Source: Planctomycetota bacterium
Lineage (GTDB): Bacteria; Planctomycetota; Phycisphaerae; FEN-1346
Direction of reading: 5' to 3'
Assembly: GCA_026387055.1 (NCBI GenBank)
Contig: JAPLML010000269.1
Span: 1 to 18,308, forward strand
DNA: 18,308 nt
A program made the position numbers and the translations under genes. Shown here in pieces: positions 1 to 6,242 of this stretch. Below the pieces are notes generated by a model. It searched no databases. It was given only the letters and a program-made list of their open reading frames with translations, and was not told the origin of the DNA. How positions within the stretch are numbered: position 1 is the first letter of the stretch; every line of letters begins with the position of its first letter.

Positions 1-96
1 GGGCAGGCCGTCGCCGCCAGGATTATCGAAGCGTATGTTCGCGCGTACATGACGAGCCCCCTGACGCGGTCGCCTTCGGCTCGCCGCCAAGCGTGA
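1..96 (+). CDS. Possible C-terminal end of a protein that begins before the window
   Basis: Frame 1 is open from the first base to a TGA at 94-96 and encodes 31 residues, with an amphipathic stretch (AARIIEAYVRAYM) followed by a polar, Arg/Ser/Pro-rich tail. About three quarters of third codon positions are G or C, as expected for a gene in this genome. The downstream gene is convergent and ends 44 bases away, an ordinary arrangement for two real genes. No family can be named from so short a piece, and chance openness is possible. Confidence 0.35.
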   Translation, partial: GQAVAARIIEAYVRAYMTSPLTRSPSARRQA

Positions 97-140
97 TTGC
101 CGCCGGTTGTCGCGTTCACCGAGCGCTACTTGGCCTCGGC

Positions 141-794
141 CTACGGCGGCGAGGGCGCGGTCGGATTGTCGCCTTCTTTCAGCGGCCGGAGGGCGATGGA
201 CTTGAAGATGATCTTCATGTTCTCGAACTCTTTGCCGCCGTGGACCTGGATGCCCACCTTCCCCTTGGTGAAGCTCGTGTCGCGGCACTCGCCGATCTTC
301 CTGCCGTTGAGCCACTGGATGAGGCCGTCGCCGTTGGCGTAGACCTGGCCCTCGTTCCACCCCTCGCGGTTCTCGATACTCTTGTCGAGGTTCTTGAATA
401 TGAACATTTTGTTCGGACAATAGAGCGTCCCGCTGAACGCGACGGGGTCCTTCCACTCCAGGATGTCGAACTGGTACTGGGTGCGGAACCAGACGCCGCT
501 GTTGGCCGGCCAGACGGCCTTGTAGGTAAACTTCAGCTCGAAGTTGTCCCACTCCCTGGTCGTGAAGAGGTCGCCGCCCTTGGCCTGGCTGGGCATGCCG
601 ACGAGACAGCCGTCCTCGACCTTCCACTGGCCGTCGCCCTGGGCCTTCCAGCCGTCGAGGTTCTTGCCGTTGAAGAGCGGAATCCAACCGCCCTCGCCGG
701 CCTTCGGCTCTTCCCCGACCGCCGCCAGCGCGGCCGCGAGGGCCACCGCCAGGATCGAAACGACGGGAACGGCCAGCCACGTGACACGACGCAT
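141..794 (-). CDS. Secreted DUF1080 / 3-keto-disaccharide hydrolase-like protein
   Basis: A 217-residue protein. Residues 1-27 form a signal peptide (MRR, then a long hydrophobic run). The mature part carries the hallmarks of the DUF1080 jelly-roll family: LFNGKNLDGW at 40-49, NSGVWFR at 98-104, and a final GKVGIQVHGG strand at 178-187. Members resemble concanavalin-like folds; some have been linked to cleavage of 3-keto-glycosides in the periplasm, and they are strongly expanded in planctomycetes. The start at 794 is chosen over 839 because AGGAG lies six bases upstream and the hydrophobic signal begins there. The gene is monocistronic and divergent from the sugar ABC operon, so a role in processing an imported glycoside is plausible. 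The exact substrate is not visible. Confidence 0.85.
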   Translation of the reverse strand: MRRVTWLAVPVVSILAVALAAALAAVGEEPKAGEGGWIPLFNGKNLDGWKAQGDGQWKVEDGCLVGMPSQAKGGDLFTTREWDNFELKFTYKAVWPANSGVWFRTQYQFDILEWKDPVAFSGTLYCPNKMFIFKNLDKSIENREGWNEGQVYANGDGLIQWLNGRKIGECRDTSFTKGKVGIQVHGGKEFENMKIIFKSIALRPLKEGDNPTAPSPP

Positions 795-969
795 GCGAGG
801 CTCCTTTCGATGTAGGTTGCGCGACAACCGTACCAGCACGCCGAGAGCGTGAAAAGCAAAAAGTCGTTGCCCCTATGTGGCTCGGGCTGTCCGTCGCCGT
901 GCACGCGGCATCGAAACGCGCCCAGCAAGCTGGGCGGCTAGATGTTGAATGCCTTCGCTTATGGCCTTT

Positions 970-1003
970 CATTTTGCATTCGACATTTCGCATTTCGCAT
1001 TCC
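970..1003. repeat. ATGCGAA-type short tandem repeat, copy 1
   Basis: Degenerate tandem units reading TTTCGCATT on the + strand (ATGCGAAA on the - strand). The same unit appears at 4453-4484 and 6197-6242, and a GATTGCGGAT variant at 5098-5127. This copy lies in the 235-base spacer between the divergent DUF1080 gene and ABC operon, just upstream of the ABC promoter. No function is evident. Confidence 0.6.
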
Positions 1004-1014
1004 CGAGAAAGTCC

Positions 1015-1043
1015 TTGACGCATCGCTCGCCGTAAGGAATAAG
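1015..1043 (+). promoter_or_regulatory. Candidate sigma70-type promoter of the sugar ABC operon
   Basis: TTGACG (1015-1020) is followed by a 17-base spacer and AATAAG (1038-1043). These match the consensus at 5 of 6 and 4 of 6 positions with ideal spacing. Transcription would start near 1050, leaving a leader of about 25 bases that contains the GAGGA ribosome-binding site at 1063-1067 before the ATG at 1075. Confidence 0.5.
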
Positions 1044-1074
1044 AGGGGCCTGCTCAGCGGGCGAGGAAAACGGC

Positions 1075-2451
1075 ATGCAGACACAAGGGGCGACCCGGTG
1101 GGAGGCGGCCATGGACCGCCTCGGCGACTGGTTCCCCTTCGGCAAGGCCCCACTCATCATCCTCCTCTTGGTTCTCGTCTCAGGCGGGTGGCTTCTCCTG
1201 CATCCCGTGAAGCGGACCCAGGCCACGCTGCGGTTCTGGACCTTCGCCGACACGCACTATTACGCCTACCTCAACGCCAAGCCCTCGTTCGAGGCCGCCC
1301 ATCCCGGCCAGACGGTCGATTTCCAGTTCGTCCACGGCCAGGCGGTGACGACGCGCCTGCGGGCGGCCTTCTGGGCGAACCTCGACGTGCCCGACATGGT
1401 CGAGGTCGAGATCAGCGCCGCCGGGAGCTTCTTCCGCGGTCCGTCCGACGACATCGGCTTCGAGGACCTCACGCCGCGCCTCAAGGCCGAGGGCCTTTTC
1501 GACCGCATGGTCAAGGCCCGCTTCGCGCCGTACACCCATCGCGTCCGCATCTACGGCCTTCCGCACGACGTGCACCCGGTGATGCTCGCCTACCGGCGAG
1601 ACATCTTCGAGGCCGAGGGGATCGACGTCTCGAAGATCCACACGTGGGATGACCTGATCGCCATCGGGCGGCGCCTCACGATCCCCGACAAGCGATACCT
1701 CCTGGATTTCCCGGACGCCAGCCCCTCCGGCCTCGAGATGTGCCTCTTCCAGCGCGACGGGGGGTACTTCGACTCGGGCGGCCGCTGCATCATGGACAAC
1801 CCCGTGGCCGTCGAGACGCTCCAGTGGTACATCCCGCTCGTGGCGGGGCCGAACATGATCGCCGACGACCCCGGCTGGGGCCAGCCCTGGGTCAAGGCCG
1901 TCGAGGACGGGTACCTCCTGACCTTCACCTGCCCGGACTGGCGGAGCAAGTTCACCGAGCAGCAGATCGCGCGGATGGCGGGGAAGCTGGCGCTCATGCC
2001 GCTGCCCGCCGTCAAGCCCGGCGGCCGGCGGACGTCGAGCTGGGGCGGCACGATGCTCGGCCTCACGAAGGCCTGCCCGAACAAGGACCTCGCCTGGCAG
2101 CTCGCAAAGCACCTGTACCTGAACCCGGAAGAACTCGCGAAGCGGTTCCGCGACACCAACATCCTGCCCGCCCTCAAGGAGGCGTGGACGCACGAGGCGA
2201 TCAACGAGCCGCGGCCGTACTGGTCCAACCAGCCCATCGGCAAACTGTACGCCGAGCTCGCCGACGACGTGCCGCCGCAGTACGCCAGCCCGTACATCGA
2301 GTTCGCGAAGGGGAAGCTCTCGGAGGTGGTCTCGTCGTGCGCCAACTACTATAAGAAGAACGGCGAGGCGGGATTCGCCGCGTTCGCCGAGGCCCGCCTC
2401 AAGGGGGCCGCCGACGAGGTCCGCGAGATGATGAAAAGGAACCCGTTCTGA
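1075..2451 (+). CDS. Carbohydrate ABC transporter solute-binding protein, membrane-anchored
   Basis: A 458-residue family 1 extracellular solute-binding protein. It delivers a sugar or oligosaccharide to the two permeases encoded just downstream. Residues 25-42 form one hydrophobic helix without a lipobox cysteine or clear cleavage site. The mature domain starts at ATLRFWTFAD (about 50-59), the usual first strand of maltose-type binding proteins. It continues with the GLPHDVHPVMLAYRRDIF hinge segment (about 161-178) and a SWGGTMLGLTK segment (about 322-332). GAGGA lies seven bases before the chosen ATG; an internal ATG at 1111 is possible. The 23-residue cytoplasmic leader plus uncleaved helix suggests an N-terminally tethered binding protein, unlike the usual free or lipid-anchored forms. 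Three genes follow in a tight operon. Confidence 0.88.
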   Translation: MQTQGATRWEAAMDRLGDWFPFGKAPLIILLLVLVSGGWLLLHPVKRTQATLRFWTFADTHYYAYLNAKPSFEAAHPGQTVDFQFVHGQAVTTRLRAAFWANLDVPDMVEVEISAAGSFFRGPSDDIGFEDLTPRLKAEGLFDRMVKARFAPYTHRVRIYGLPHDVHPVMLAYRRDIFEAEGIDVSKIHTWDDLIAIGRRLTIPDKRYLLDFPDASPSGLEMCLFQRDGGYFDSGGRCIMDNPVAVETLQWYIPLVAGPNMIADDPGWGQPWVKAVEDGYLLTFTCPDWRSKFTEQQIARMAGKLALMPLPAVKPGGRRTSSWGGTMLGLTKACPNKDLAWQLAKHLYLNPEELAKRFRDTNILPALKEAWTHEAINEPRPYWSNQPIGKLYAELADDVPPQYASPYIEFAKGKLSEVVSSCANYYKKNGEAGFAAFAEARLKGAADEVREMMKRNPF

Positions 2452-2453
2452 CC

Positions 2454-3356
2454 ATGCTCGGCTCGGCCTACTACCGCTGGCAGCACAAGTACGCGCCGTA
2501 CCTCTTCACGGCGCCGTTCCTCCTGACGTTCGCGGTCTTCGCGCTGTACCCGATGGCCAAGAGCCTGGTCCTGGCGTTCTACATCACGAGCGGGCCGAAG
2601 TCGCAGGTGTTCGTAGGCCTCGACAACTTTGCGTTCATGCTGCGGGACCCGAACTTCTACGTCGCCGTCAAGAACACCGCGGTCTTCGCCCTGTTCTCGG
2701 TGTTCCTCCAGCTGCCGCTGAGCCTGGGCCTGGCGGTGCTTCTGAACGCGAAGTTCCTGAAGCTGCGGAACGCCTTCCGCTTCGGCTTCTTCTCGCCCTA
2801 CCTGCTGGGGCAGGTGTTCGTGGCGGTTTTGTTCTCGGTGATCTTCGCGCCGCGGCTCGGCCTGCTGAACCGGGCCCTGGCGGCCGTCGCCCTGATGCCG
2901 TCGAACACCGACTGGCTGGGGGACCCGGACCGCGTGATGCCGGCCCTGGTGCTCACGGCCCTGTGGATGTATGTAGGCTTCAATATGATCTACTTCCTGG
3001 CGGCCCTCCAGGCGGTGGACAAGGACCTGTACGACGCCGCCGCCGTCGACGGGGCCGGCCCCTTCCAGCGGTTCGTGCACGTCACGCTGCCGAGCATCAA
3101 GCCGGTGGCGGTGTTCGTGGTGGTCCTCTCGACCATCGGCTCGTTCCAGCTCTTCGAGCTTCCGTACCTGATGCTGCGCAACGGCCCCGGGCCGGAGCAG
3201 GCGGGCCTGACGGTCGTCATGTACCTGTACCAGAAAGGATTCGAGGCGGGCGACCTGGGCTACGCGTCGGTCGTCGGGTGGTCGCTGGCGCTGGGCGTGC
3301 TGGGCATCTCGCTGCTCCAGATGCGCCTGGCCGGAACCTGGAAAAGGGAAACGTAA
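2454..3356 (+). CDS. Sugar ABC transporter permease, MalF/UgpA type
   Basis: A 300-residue inner-membrane permease with about six membrane spans (roughly 15-37, 70-98, 108-130, 160-183, 215-237, 268-290). The cytoplasmic coupling (EAA) loop reads DLYDAAAVDGAGPFQRFVHV (191-210), followed by TLPSIKP; this contacts the ATPase. Length and topology are normal for the CUT1 MalF/UgpA family. The ATG sits two bases after the stop codon of the binding-protein gene, which implies translational coupling. The sugar specificity cannot be read from the sequence. Confidence 0.9.
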   Translation: MLGSAYYRWQHKYAPYLFTAPFLLTFAVFALYPMAKSLVLAFYITSGPKSQVFVGLDNFAFMLRDPNFYVAVKNTAVFALFSVFLQLPLSLGLAVLLNAKFLKLRNAFRFGFFSPYLLGQVFVAVLFSVIFAPRLGLLNRALAAVALMPSNTDWLGDPDRVMPALVLTALWMYVGFNMIYFLAALQAVDKDLYDAAAVDGAGPFQRFVHVTLPSIKPVAVFVVVLSTIGSFQLFELPYLMLRNGPGPEQAGLTVVMYLYQKGFEAGDLGYASVVGWSLALGVLGISLLQMRLAGTWKRET

Positions 3357-3394
3357 TGCCATCCGAAATCGACCGGCTCGGGGTGGATACTTGA
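3356..3394 (+). other. Translationally coupled 12-codon reading frame between the two permease genes
   Basis: The stop codon of the first permease overlaps an ATG (TAATG at 3354-3358) that is preceded by a purine-rich AAAGGGAAA stretch. It opens a frame of 12 codons (MPSEIDRLGVDT) that stops at 3392-3394, one base before the GTG used for the second permease. It could hand terminating ribosomes on to the GTG, or it could be the remnant N-terminus of the second permease displaced by a small frameshift. Chance is also possible. Confidence 0.3.
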
Positions 3395-3395
3395 C

Positions 3396-4454
3396 GTGAA
3401 GGCACGAAAACTACTCATTCAGATACCGCTCTACGCCGTGCTGCTCGCCGGCGAGGTCCGCGACTGGCCGGCCCTGTGCCGCAAGCTCGCCGAGGACGGC
3501 CGCGCAGGCCGCCCCGGCCCTGCCGCGCGCGTGTGGGACCGCCTCCCGCCCGACGCCCGCGAGAAGGTCGCGGCCGTCGCCCGGAGCGGCAAGATCGCCC
3601 CCGAGGAAGAGCATCCTCTCATGGCCGCCCTGAACGACGGCCTGCGCGTCCCCGACCTTTTCCACAAGGCGGACGTCGAAGGCCTGCCGCTGGCGGAGCA
3701 CGTCCGCGGCCTGGTGGACCGCCTGGGCGCGGGCATCGAGGCCGGCGACGCCCACCGCCTGAACCGCGCGGTCCTCGAGCTCATCGTGCCGAACACCGTC
3801 GCCCTGGCCGGCCGCGGCATCCCCTTCGGCCGGTACATGATGAACAGCCTGTTCGTCGCGGGCACAAGTGTTCTCATCCAGATGTTTTTCTCGTCGCTCG
3901 GCGGGTTCGCCCTCGCCAAGTACTTCTTCCGCGGAAAGAAGCTCATCATGATGGTCATGCTCGGCACGATGATGATCCCCGGCCAGGTGATGCTCGCGCC
4001 GCTGTACGAACTGATCTTCACGATGGGCTTCATGGACTCCTTCCTGGGCCTCATCGTGCCGGGAATGGTGAGCGTCTTCGGGATGTTCCTCTTCCGCCAG
4101 TCGATGCTCCAGATGCCCGACGAGTTGCTGGAGGCGGGGCGGATGGACGGCTGCACCGAGTTCGGCCTTTACTGGCACATCGCCCTGCCCGTCTCGCGGC
4201 CGATGATCGGGGCGTTCTGCCTGGTGTCGTTCATGGGCAACTGGAACTCGTTCCTGTGGCCGCAGATCATCCTTCACACCTCCGACCTCTTCACGATCCC
4301 CATCGGCCTCAACCAGATGGTGGGCACCTACAGCCAGGAGTACGGCGTGATGATGGCCGGGACGCTCCTGGCGATCCTGCCGGTGATGATCCTGTTCTTC
4401 ATCCTTCAGCGGGAGTTCATCAGCGGGCTGACGGCGGGGGCCGTCAAAGGGTAA
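3396..4454 (+). CDS. Sugar ABC transporter permease, MalG/UgpE type, with a large periplasmic insertion
   Basis: A 352-residue partner permease; MalG-type proteins are usually about 275-300. Residues 145-345 are canonical: GRYMMNSLFVAG starts span 2, and the EAA loop is DELLEAGRMDGCTEFGLYWHIALP (242-265). Between the first helix and residue 145 there is an extra hydrophilic, helical region of about 120 residues instead of the usual 40-50. It appears to contain two related units, about 48-87 and 95-133. The first helix (about 6-19) is short and lacks the usual second half. The start is GTG at 3396, with only a weak GGGGTGG upstream. The gene ends directly in a short tandem repeat. The function call is secure; the form of the N-terminus is odd. 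Confidence 0.87.
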   Translation: MKARKLLIQIPLYAVLLAGEVRDWPALCRKLAEDGRAGRPGPAARVWDRLPPDAREKVAAVARSGKIAPEEEHPLMAALNDGLRVPDLFHKADVEGLPLAEHVRGLVDRLGAGIEAGDAHRLNRAVLELIVPNTVALAGRGIPFGRYMMNSLFVAGTSVLIQMFFSSLGGFALAKYFFRGKKLIMMVMLGTMMIPGQVMLAPLYELIFTMGFMDSFLGLIVPGMVSVFGMFLFRQSMLQMPDELLEAGRMDGCTEFGLYWHIALPVSRPMIGAFCLVSFMGNWNSFLWPQIILHTSDLFTIPIGLNQMVGTYSQEYGVMMAGTLLAILPVMILFFILQREFISGLTAGAVKG

Positions 4455-4484
4455 TGCGAAGTGCGAAATGCGGAATGCGAAATG
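4453..4484 (+). repeat. ATGCGAA-type short tandem repeat, copy 2, abutting a stop codon
   Basis: Four degenerate units (ATGCGAA, GTGCGAA, ATGCGGA, ATGCGAA) start inside the TAA stop codon of the second permease (4452-4454) and run downstream in the sense orientation. The same layout, with the repeat starting at the stop codon, is seen after the cupin gene on the other strand. Confidence 0.65.
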
Positions 4485-4487
4485 TGG

Positions 4488-4506
4488 GCCGCGGCAACGC
4501 CGCGGC
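4488..4506 (+). terminator. GC-rich hairpin after the ABC operon
   Basis: GCCGCGGC (4488-4495) and GCCGCGGC (4499-4506) form an 8-base-pair stem with an AAC loop, 34 bases after the permease stop codon. There is no U-tract, so it may slow polymerase or protect the 3' end rather than act as a classic intrinsic terminator. The opposite-strand hicB ends at 4578, so this hairpin sits between convergent transcripts. Confidence 0.35.
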
Positions 4507-4525
4507 TGCGTTCCTGGATCCGCGT

Positions 4526-4555
4526 GTGCCACGGCCGGCTTGCCCGGCCGCGCGA
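4526..4555. repeat. Diverged solo hairpin of the palindromic repeat family
   Basis: An imperfect inverted repeat with core arms CGGCCGG and CCGGCCG around a CTTGC loop. It resembles the reverse complement of the solo hairpin at 12611-12640 (CACGGCCGG, then a TTGC-containing loop, then GGCCG). It lies in the spacer between the convergent ABC operon and hicB. Confidence 0.45.
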
Positions 4556-4577
4556 CGCGACCGCGGCGCGTTGGCGG

Positions 4578-4796
4578 CTATGACGCTTGGTATATCGCCG
4601 GACGATACCTCGGCGGGGGAATCGGCTTGCCGGCCTGACGCGCCGCCTCAAGCCACGCGTCCTTGGCGCGCGTGACCTCAGCCAACGCCTCCTCGGGAGT
4701 GCTGCCGAAGGCCGAGCAGGCTTCCAGGTCGGGGATGTCCGCGATATAGCCGCCATCCTCCTCGCTATAGAAAATGTTGATGTGGTAGTCGCTCAT
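4578..4796 (-). CDS. hicB: HicB-family antitoxin
   Basis: A 72-residue protein with the HicB partial RNase H-like fold: an N-terminal strand (HINIFYSEEDGGYIADIPDL), then ACSAFGSTPEEALAEV, the typical turn and helix. HicB binds and blocks the HicA RNase. This is a short form with no C-terminal ribbon-helix-helix or HTH domain, so DNA-binding autorepression by HicB alone is unlikely. Its ATG overlaps the hicA stop codon (ATGA at 4793-4796), with GGAGG seven bases upstream. The C-terminus (KPIPPPRYRP) is also family-typical. Confidence 0.9.
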   Translation of the reverse strand: MSDYHINIFYSEEDGGYIADIPDLEACSAFGSTPEEALAEVTRAKDAWLEAARQAGKPIPPPRYRPAIYQAS

Positions 4797-5050
4797 GGCT
4801 CTTCCTCCAACCTCAGATTATACCGCTCGACCAGCCGCAAGAACTGCCGGATCTGGTACGGCTTGGCTTGGCCTCCCACGTTCTGCAGATTCACGAGTTC
4901 GCGCACACCCGTGTGGCCGAAAATGTGATGGCTTCCGCTGGCGCGAATCCGCGTGAAGCCGAACCCCTCGACGAGGTTGACCATGTCGGCAAATGATACG
5001 TTCTGAAGCGCCCCCTCGACCAGCCGTCGGAGCAGCTTCCCGCGCTTCAT
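4793..5050 (-). CDS. hicA: HicA-family mRNA interferase toxin
   Basis: An 85-residue double-stranded-RNA-binding-fold RNase of the HicA family. The catalytic histidine lies in GSHHIF (39-44), preceded by the family's VSFADMVNLVEGFGFTRIRA segment (18-37). The final helix follows KPYQIRQFLRLVERY (63-77). HicA cleaves mRNA when HicB is lost. The toxin gene precedes and overlaps the antitoxin gene by four bases, the usual order for hicAB. The pair lies 77 bases downstream of the isomerase gene on the same strand, so it may receive read-through from the sugar operon. No own promoter is obvious. Confidence 0.9.
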   Translation of the reverse strand: MKRGKLLRRLVEGALQNVSFADMVNLVEGFGFTRIRASGSHHIFGHTGVRELVNLQNVGGQAKPYQIRQFLRLVERYNLRLEEEP

Positions 5051-5074
5051 CAGGCGAGCCCCTATCGATGTTTG

Positions 5075-5089
5075 CGCCCCGGCCTACCG
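5075..5089. repeat. Fragment of palindromic element A
   Basis: GCGCCCCGGCCTAC on the + strand is the reverse complement of the outer left arm of the element at 6048-6174 (GTAGGCCGGGGCGC). It sits just upstream of hicA and looks like a one-arm remnant. Confidence 0.4.
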
Positions 5090-5097
5090 CTTGCCGC

Positions 5098-5127
5098 TCA
5101 ATCCGCAATCCGAAATCCGCAATCGGT
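5098..5127 (-). repeat. GATTGCGGAT short tandem repeat next to a stop codon
   Basis: Read on the - strand, three GATTGCGGAT / GATTTCGGAT-like units start three bases after the TAA of the isomerase gene (5128-5130) and run downstream in the sense orientation. This is a sequence variant of the ATGCGAA repeats at 4453 and 6242, with the same placement relative to a stop codon. Confidence 0.55.
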
Positions 5128-6027
5128 TTACACGTCGCAGATCGCCACCGCCTGCCGGAGGCTCGTGAGCGGGTCGCGCTTCGGCACGAACTCGTGGGCC
5201 ACGTAGCCGTCGTACTTCGAGTCGGCGATGGCCCGCATGATGGCCGGGTGATACAGTTCCTGCGTGTCGTCGATCTCGTTGCGGCCCGGCACGCCGCCGG
5301 TGTGGATGTGGCCGATGTACTGGATGCTCTGCCGGATCGTGGCGATGACGTCACCCTCCATGATCTGCATATGATAGATATCATAGAGTAGCTTGACGCG
5401 CGGGCTGCCGACCTTCTTGCACACGTCCACACCCCAGGCCGTGTGATCGCACTGGTAGTCCTTGTGGTCGCGCTTCGAGTTCAGGAGCTCCATGACCACC
5501 GTGACCTTCTTCTCCTCGGCCAGGCCCGCGATGGCTTTGAGGCCCTCGACGCAGTTCTTCGCGCCTTCCTCGTCCGACAGGCCCTCGCGGTTGCCCGACA
5601 TGGCGATGACGTTGGGAAAGCCGGCCTCGGCGGTCTGCTCGATCGCCTTGCGCATGGCCGCCAGGCACGACTCGTGGTTCTCCTTGCGGTTCAGGCCCTT
5701 GCCGATGCCGATGCTGGGCGTGCACGTGCCCACGAGGCCGAACTCCTTCATCACCGGCCAGTCGCCGGGCCCCACGAGGTCGATCCCCTTGAGGCCCATG
5801 GCCGCGCAGGCCTGGCAGAACTCCTTCATCGGGATCTTGCCGTAACACCACCTGGAGACCGACTGCTTGATGCGGCCTTTCAGTTTCGCGGCTTCCATTT
5901 TTTCCTCCGCTCGTGCGGCCGTGCCCGCCAGGCCCATCGCCGCCATGGCGGCCGCGCCGCCCGCGACGCCCTTCAGCAGTTCGCGCCGGCTCACACCGCC
6001 GCGGCCTTCCGCCTCCCGATCATCCAT
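5128..6027 (-). CDS. Tat-exported hydroxypyruvate isomerase-like TIM-barrel protein (sugar isomerase/epimerase)
   Basis: A 299-residue protein of the xylose-isomerase-like TIM-barrel superfamily, closest in feel to hydroxypyruvate isomerase (Hyi). A twin-arginine signal spans residues 12-41 (SRRELLKG, alanine-rich core, ARAEE), so the product is probably exported folded. Candidate metal ligands and catalytic residues sit at family positions: E180 (VVMELLNSKRDHKDY), D216 (LLYDIYHMQIMEGD), H242 (GHIHTGGVPGRNE) and E279 (YVAHEF). AGGA lies seven bases before the ATG. Cytoplasmic Hyi lacks such a signal; planctomycetes encode many exported versions, some inferred to act on keto-sugars. The true substrate is unknown. 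It follows the cupin gene on the same strand. Confidence 0.85.
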   Translation of the reverse strand: MDDREAEGRGGVSRRELLKGVAGGAAAMAAMGLAGTAARAEEKMEAAKLKGRIKQSVSRWCYGKIPMKEFCQACAAMGLKGIDLVGPGDWPVMKEFGLVGTCTPSIGIGKGLNRKENHESCLAAMRKAIEQTAEAGFPNVIAMSGNREGLSDEEGAKNCVEGLKAIAGLAEEKKVTVVMELLNSKRDHKDYQCDHTAWGVDVCKKVGSPRVKLLYDIYHMQIMEGDVIATIRQSIQYIGHIHTGGVPGRNEIDDTQELYHPAIMRAIADSKYDGYVAHEFVPKRDPLTSLRQAVAICDV

Positions 6028-6047
6028 GCGCTGATCCTTTCGCTCGC

Positions 6048-6174
6048 CGTAGGCCGGGGCGCGCCCCGGCGCCCATGCTCACCCACAACATGGCCACGCC
6101 ACGGCGCCCGCCGCGCAGGCAGGCTGTGGCCGTGCCGCCCTCAAGCCGCAGACCGGGGCACGCGCCGGCCTACG
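6048..6174. repeat. Nested palindromic element A (127 bases)
   Basis: Outer arms CGTAGGCCGG (from 6048) and CCGGCCTACG (to 6174) pair over about 22 bases with few mismatches. The left arm contains the perfect palindrome CCGGGGCGCGCCCCGG (6054-6069); the right arm has a one-mismatch version at 6153-6168. Inside, GGCCAC (6092-6097) pairs with GTGGCC (6126-6131), and the bases around it resemble a decayed copy of the hairpin found at 6964-6993. It lies in the spacer between the cupin and isomerase genes. Confidence 0.6.
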
Positions 6175-6196
6175 TGCAAGACGCGAAATGCCGCTG

Positions 6197-6242
6197 CCTT
6201 TCGCCCTTCATTTCGCATCCCGCATGTCGCCTTTCGCATTCA
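6197..6242 (-). repeat. ATGCGAA-type short tandem repeat, copy 3, abutting a stop codon
   Basis: On the - strand the repeat begins in the TGA of the cupin gene (6240-6242) and continues with ATGCGAAAGG, ATGCGGG and ATGCGAAATG units. It runs downstream in the sense orientation, as at 4453-4484. Palindromic element A follows directly. Confidence 0.65.

Noticed and set aside
966..980. A sigma54-like TGGC...TTGC upstream of the ABC operon
   Set aside because: The GG-to-GC distance is 11 rather than 10 and it falls in the short tandem repeat; the TTGACG/AATAAG pair is the better promoter.
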